Shown here one piece after another: positions 61,189 through 62,000 of a stretch of DNA of 62,000 nucleotides; within the stretch, counting starts at the first letter, position 1, and each line of letters opens with the position of its first letter. The position numbers were made by a program, and so were the translations under genes. The notes below the pieces were generated by a model. It worked only from the letters and a program-made list of their open reading frames with translations, was not told where the DNA came from and made no database searches. Origin of the DNA: Prorocentrum cordatum. Its lineage: Eukaryota > Sar > Dinophyceae > Prorocentrales > Prorocentraceae. The stretch spans positions 60,001 through 122,000 of the forward strand of contig CAUYUJ010015287.1 of the NCBI GenBank assembly GCA_963575745.1, written 5' to 3'.

Positions 61189-61689
61189 CATCTGTCGGAT
61201 GACGAGGACATTTGGTGGAAACAGACATGGTATGGACGCACTTTTGCAAGAGACGGGCTACCCTCCGGCTCAGCCGGCAGGGATCTCCTGTCCGATGATG
61301 ATAACGGAAAATCTGAGGACAACGGTGAGGCGAGCCAGACCTCGAGTCCGGCGGCCGCCGCGTCGCGGCGAAGCGTGCCTCGCATGCCGCTACAAGATAA
61401 CTCAGCTAGAAGTATCAGTCATCGTGACAAAGAAAGATATGATTTGCAATACTTCTATCATCCTTTTACTGAATGAAGATCCGTCATTGATGAACCCTTC
61501 CAACTTCCCAGTGACTGGCATTGTGCCCACATAGATGCCGCCGCTGCCAGATTTGTCTCGAAAGACGAGGCCAAGGCAAACAGAGACGCTCAAGCCGCCT
61601 TGAGGAAAGAGTGGGACAGATTGCGCGACATCGGCACATGGGTAGAGGATGATGCTAGACAATATTCCGACGTTGTTGCCGAACTCTAA
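61189..61689 (+). pseudogene. Copia element, region leading into RT, with in-frame stops
   Basis: Same frame as 60109-61188. Protein-like sequence runs through a TGA at 61474-61476 and includes AHIDAAAARFVSKDEAKANR and LRKEWDRLRDIGTW, the 'A..KE...L...GTW' lead-in typical of copia RT. It ends at a TAA (61687-61689), where the frame changes. Confidence 0.6.
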
Positions 61690-62000
61690 GAGAACAGCCC
61701 ATTTTGGCTGTTTATTTGCGATCTTTGTTGAAAAGAACTCAGATTTGCCGCTAGGACACAAAGACCGTAAGTACAAAGGTCGGGTAGTCTTTGACGGTTC
61801 AAGTGATAGAGATCAAAACAAGGACGCGGCAGTATTTCAGGAACTCTCCAGCAGTCCCGCGACCATGCAGGCCAGCAAAGCAGCTGATACCTACGGGCTG
61901 TTTGAAGGCCATAGATTCGGACAAGCTGATGCTCGACAAGCTTACACGCAATCAAAGTTGGGAGGCACTCCTACTTGGGTTTTCTTGCCTCGTGACGAAT
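61685..62000 (+). CDS. Copia element, reverse transcriptase N-terminus (partial)
   Basis: Open in frame 2 to the window edge. It contains KDRKYKGRVVFDGSSD, the 'K.R....G..Q'-like entry to the copia RT fingers, then ELSSSPATMQASK, GQADARQAYTQSKL (the A-D-A..A...A block with the first catalytic Asp region) and GTPTWVFLPRDE. The YVDD box and RNase H would lie beyond the window. Role: copies the element RNA to DNA. Confidence 0.75.

Larger units (their letters stand above)
53288..62000 (+). mobile_element. Ty1/copia-type LTR retrotransposon, decayed, truncated by window edge
   Basis: Gag, protease, integrase and the start of reverse transcriptase lie in the copia order (integrase before RT) on one strand. 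The coding sequence changes frame at about 54000-54040, 55130, 56167, 56755, 57700-57880, 58860, 59790, 59900 and 61686. It also has in-frame stops, so it is inactive unless some breaks are assembly errors. LTRs were not identified: the left one would be upstream of 53288 and the right one is outside. GC content is visibly lower than in the flanks and no microsatellite interrupts it, fitting a comparatively recent arrival. Confidence 0.85.

Noticed and set aside
61696-61712. GCCCATTTTGGCT, resembling part of the dinoflagellate spliced leader
   Set aside because: One base differs, the flanks do not match, and the segment is explained as coding sequence of the copia element.
53288-62000. Programmed frameshifting to explain the frame changes in the copia element
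   Set aside because: There are at least nine changes plus several stops, far more than one programmed site would need; decay or assembly error fits better.

Overview
This window looks like nuclear DNA of a dinoflagellate; that is an inference. Three things point that way. (1) The right-hand ~9 kb carries a Ty1/copia-type retrotransposon with CCCH zinc fingers in Gag and integrase/RT motifs of the kind common in dinoflagellate genomes. (2) Two decayed LINE-type reverse transcriptases have 'FAAAFPS'- and 'QGCPLS'-like motifs. (3) The rest is GC-rich, almost gene-free DNA made of microsatellites, minisatellites and short inverted-repeat elements. No rRNA, tRNA, CRISPR or complete host gene was recognised. 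Only one short stretch (3220-3366) has the codon signature of a host exon.

Layout. 1-2800: simple arrays (GGGCTATA, GAT, GTGAGATCGATT, GGGCACCC). 2.9-5.9 kb: candidate exon fragment, purine tracts, nested short elements and a cloverleaf-like element. 6-24 kb: CTC/GGA/ATC tracts, a 78-bp minisatellite at two loci and many short elements. 24.6-28.3 kb: a ~2.5 kb degenerate inverted repeat with GGA/CTC tracts in its loop. 28.9-37 kb: third locus of the minisatellite, G/T-rich arrays, long CTC, AAC and GA tracts, and one short element with a clear 14-bp target duplication. 37.4-40.3 kb: decayed LINE (endonuclease to zinc knuckle), + strand. 40.4-52.6 kb: more short elements, often nested, plus a second decayed LINE RT on the - strand (44.77-45.56 kb). 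53.3-62.0 kb: copia element on the + strand, broken by frameshifts and stops, running off the right edge.

Names used for dispersed short families: CL (~193 bp, cloverleaf fold), M172 (172 bp, 5-bp target duplications), T240 (~235 bp, TATAGGCC-containing ends), A165 (~165 bp, starts with a GGGGAAAAAACACAC-like run), G211 (CGGTAG...CTACCG ends), P180 (ends near a GACCCC/CGTCATGA hairpin), S-family (ends CTCGGACGT), D142 (ends TAGATGGGGTC), H255 and F-family (TTTTCGTCGG). Several are inserted into one another, so their relative ages can be read.

The most unusual signal is a set of 16 short palindromes along the copia element. All centre on CT-H-AG on the coding strand, but their arms differ while staying complementary. 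The second is the CL family, whose copies keep a long outer stem and two internal GC-rich hairpins.
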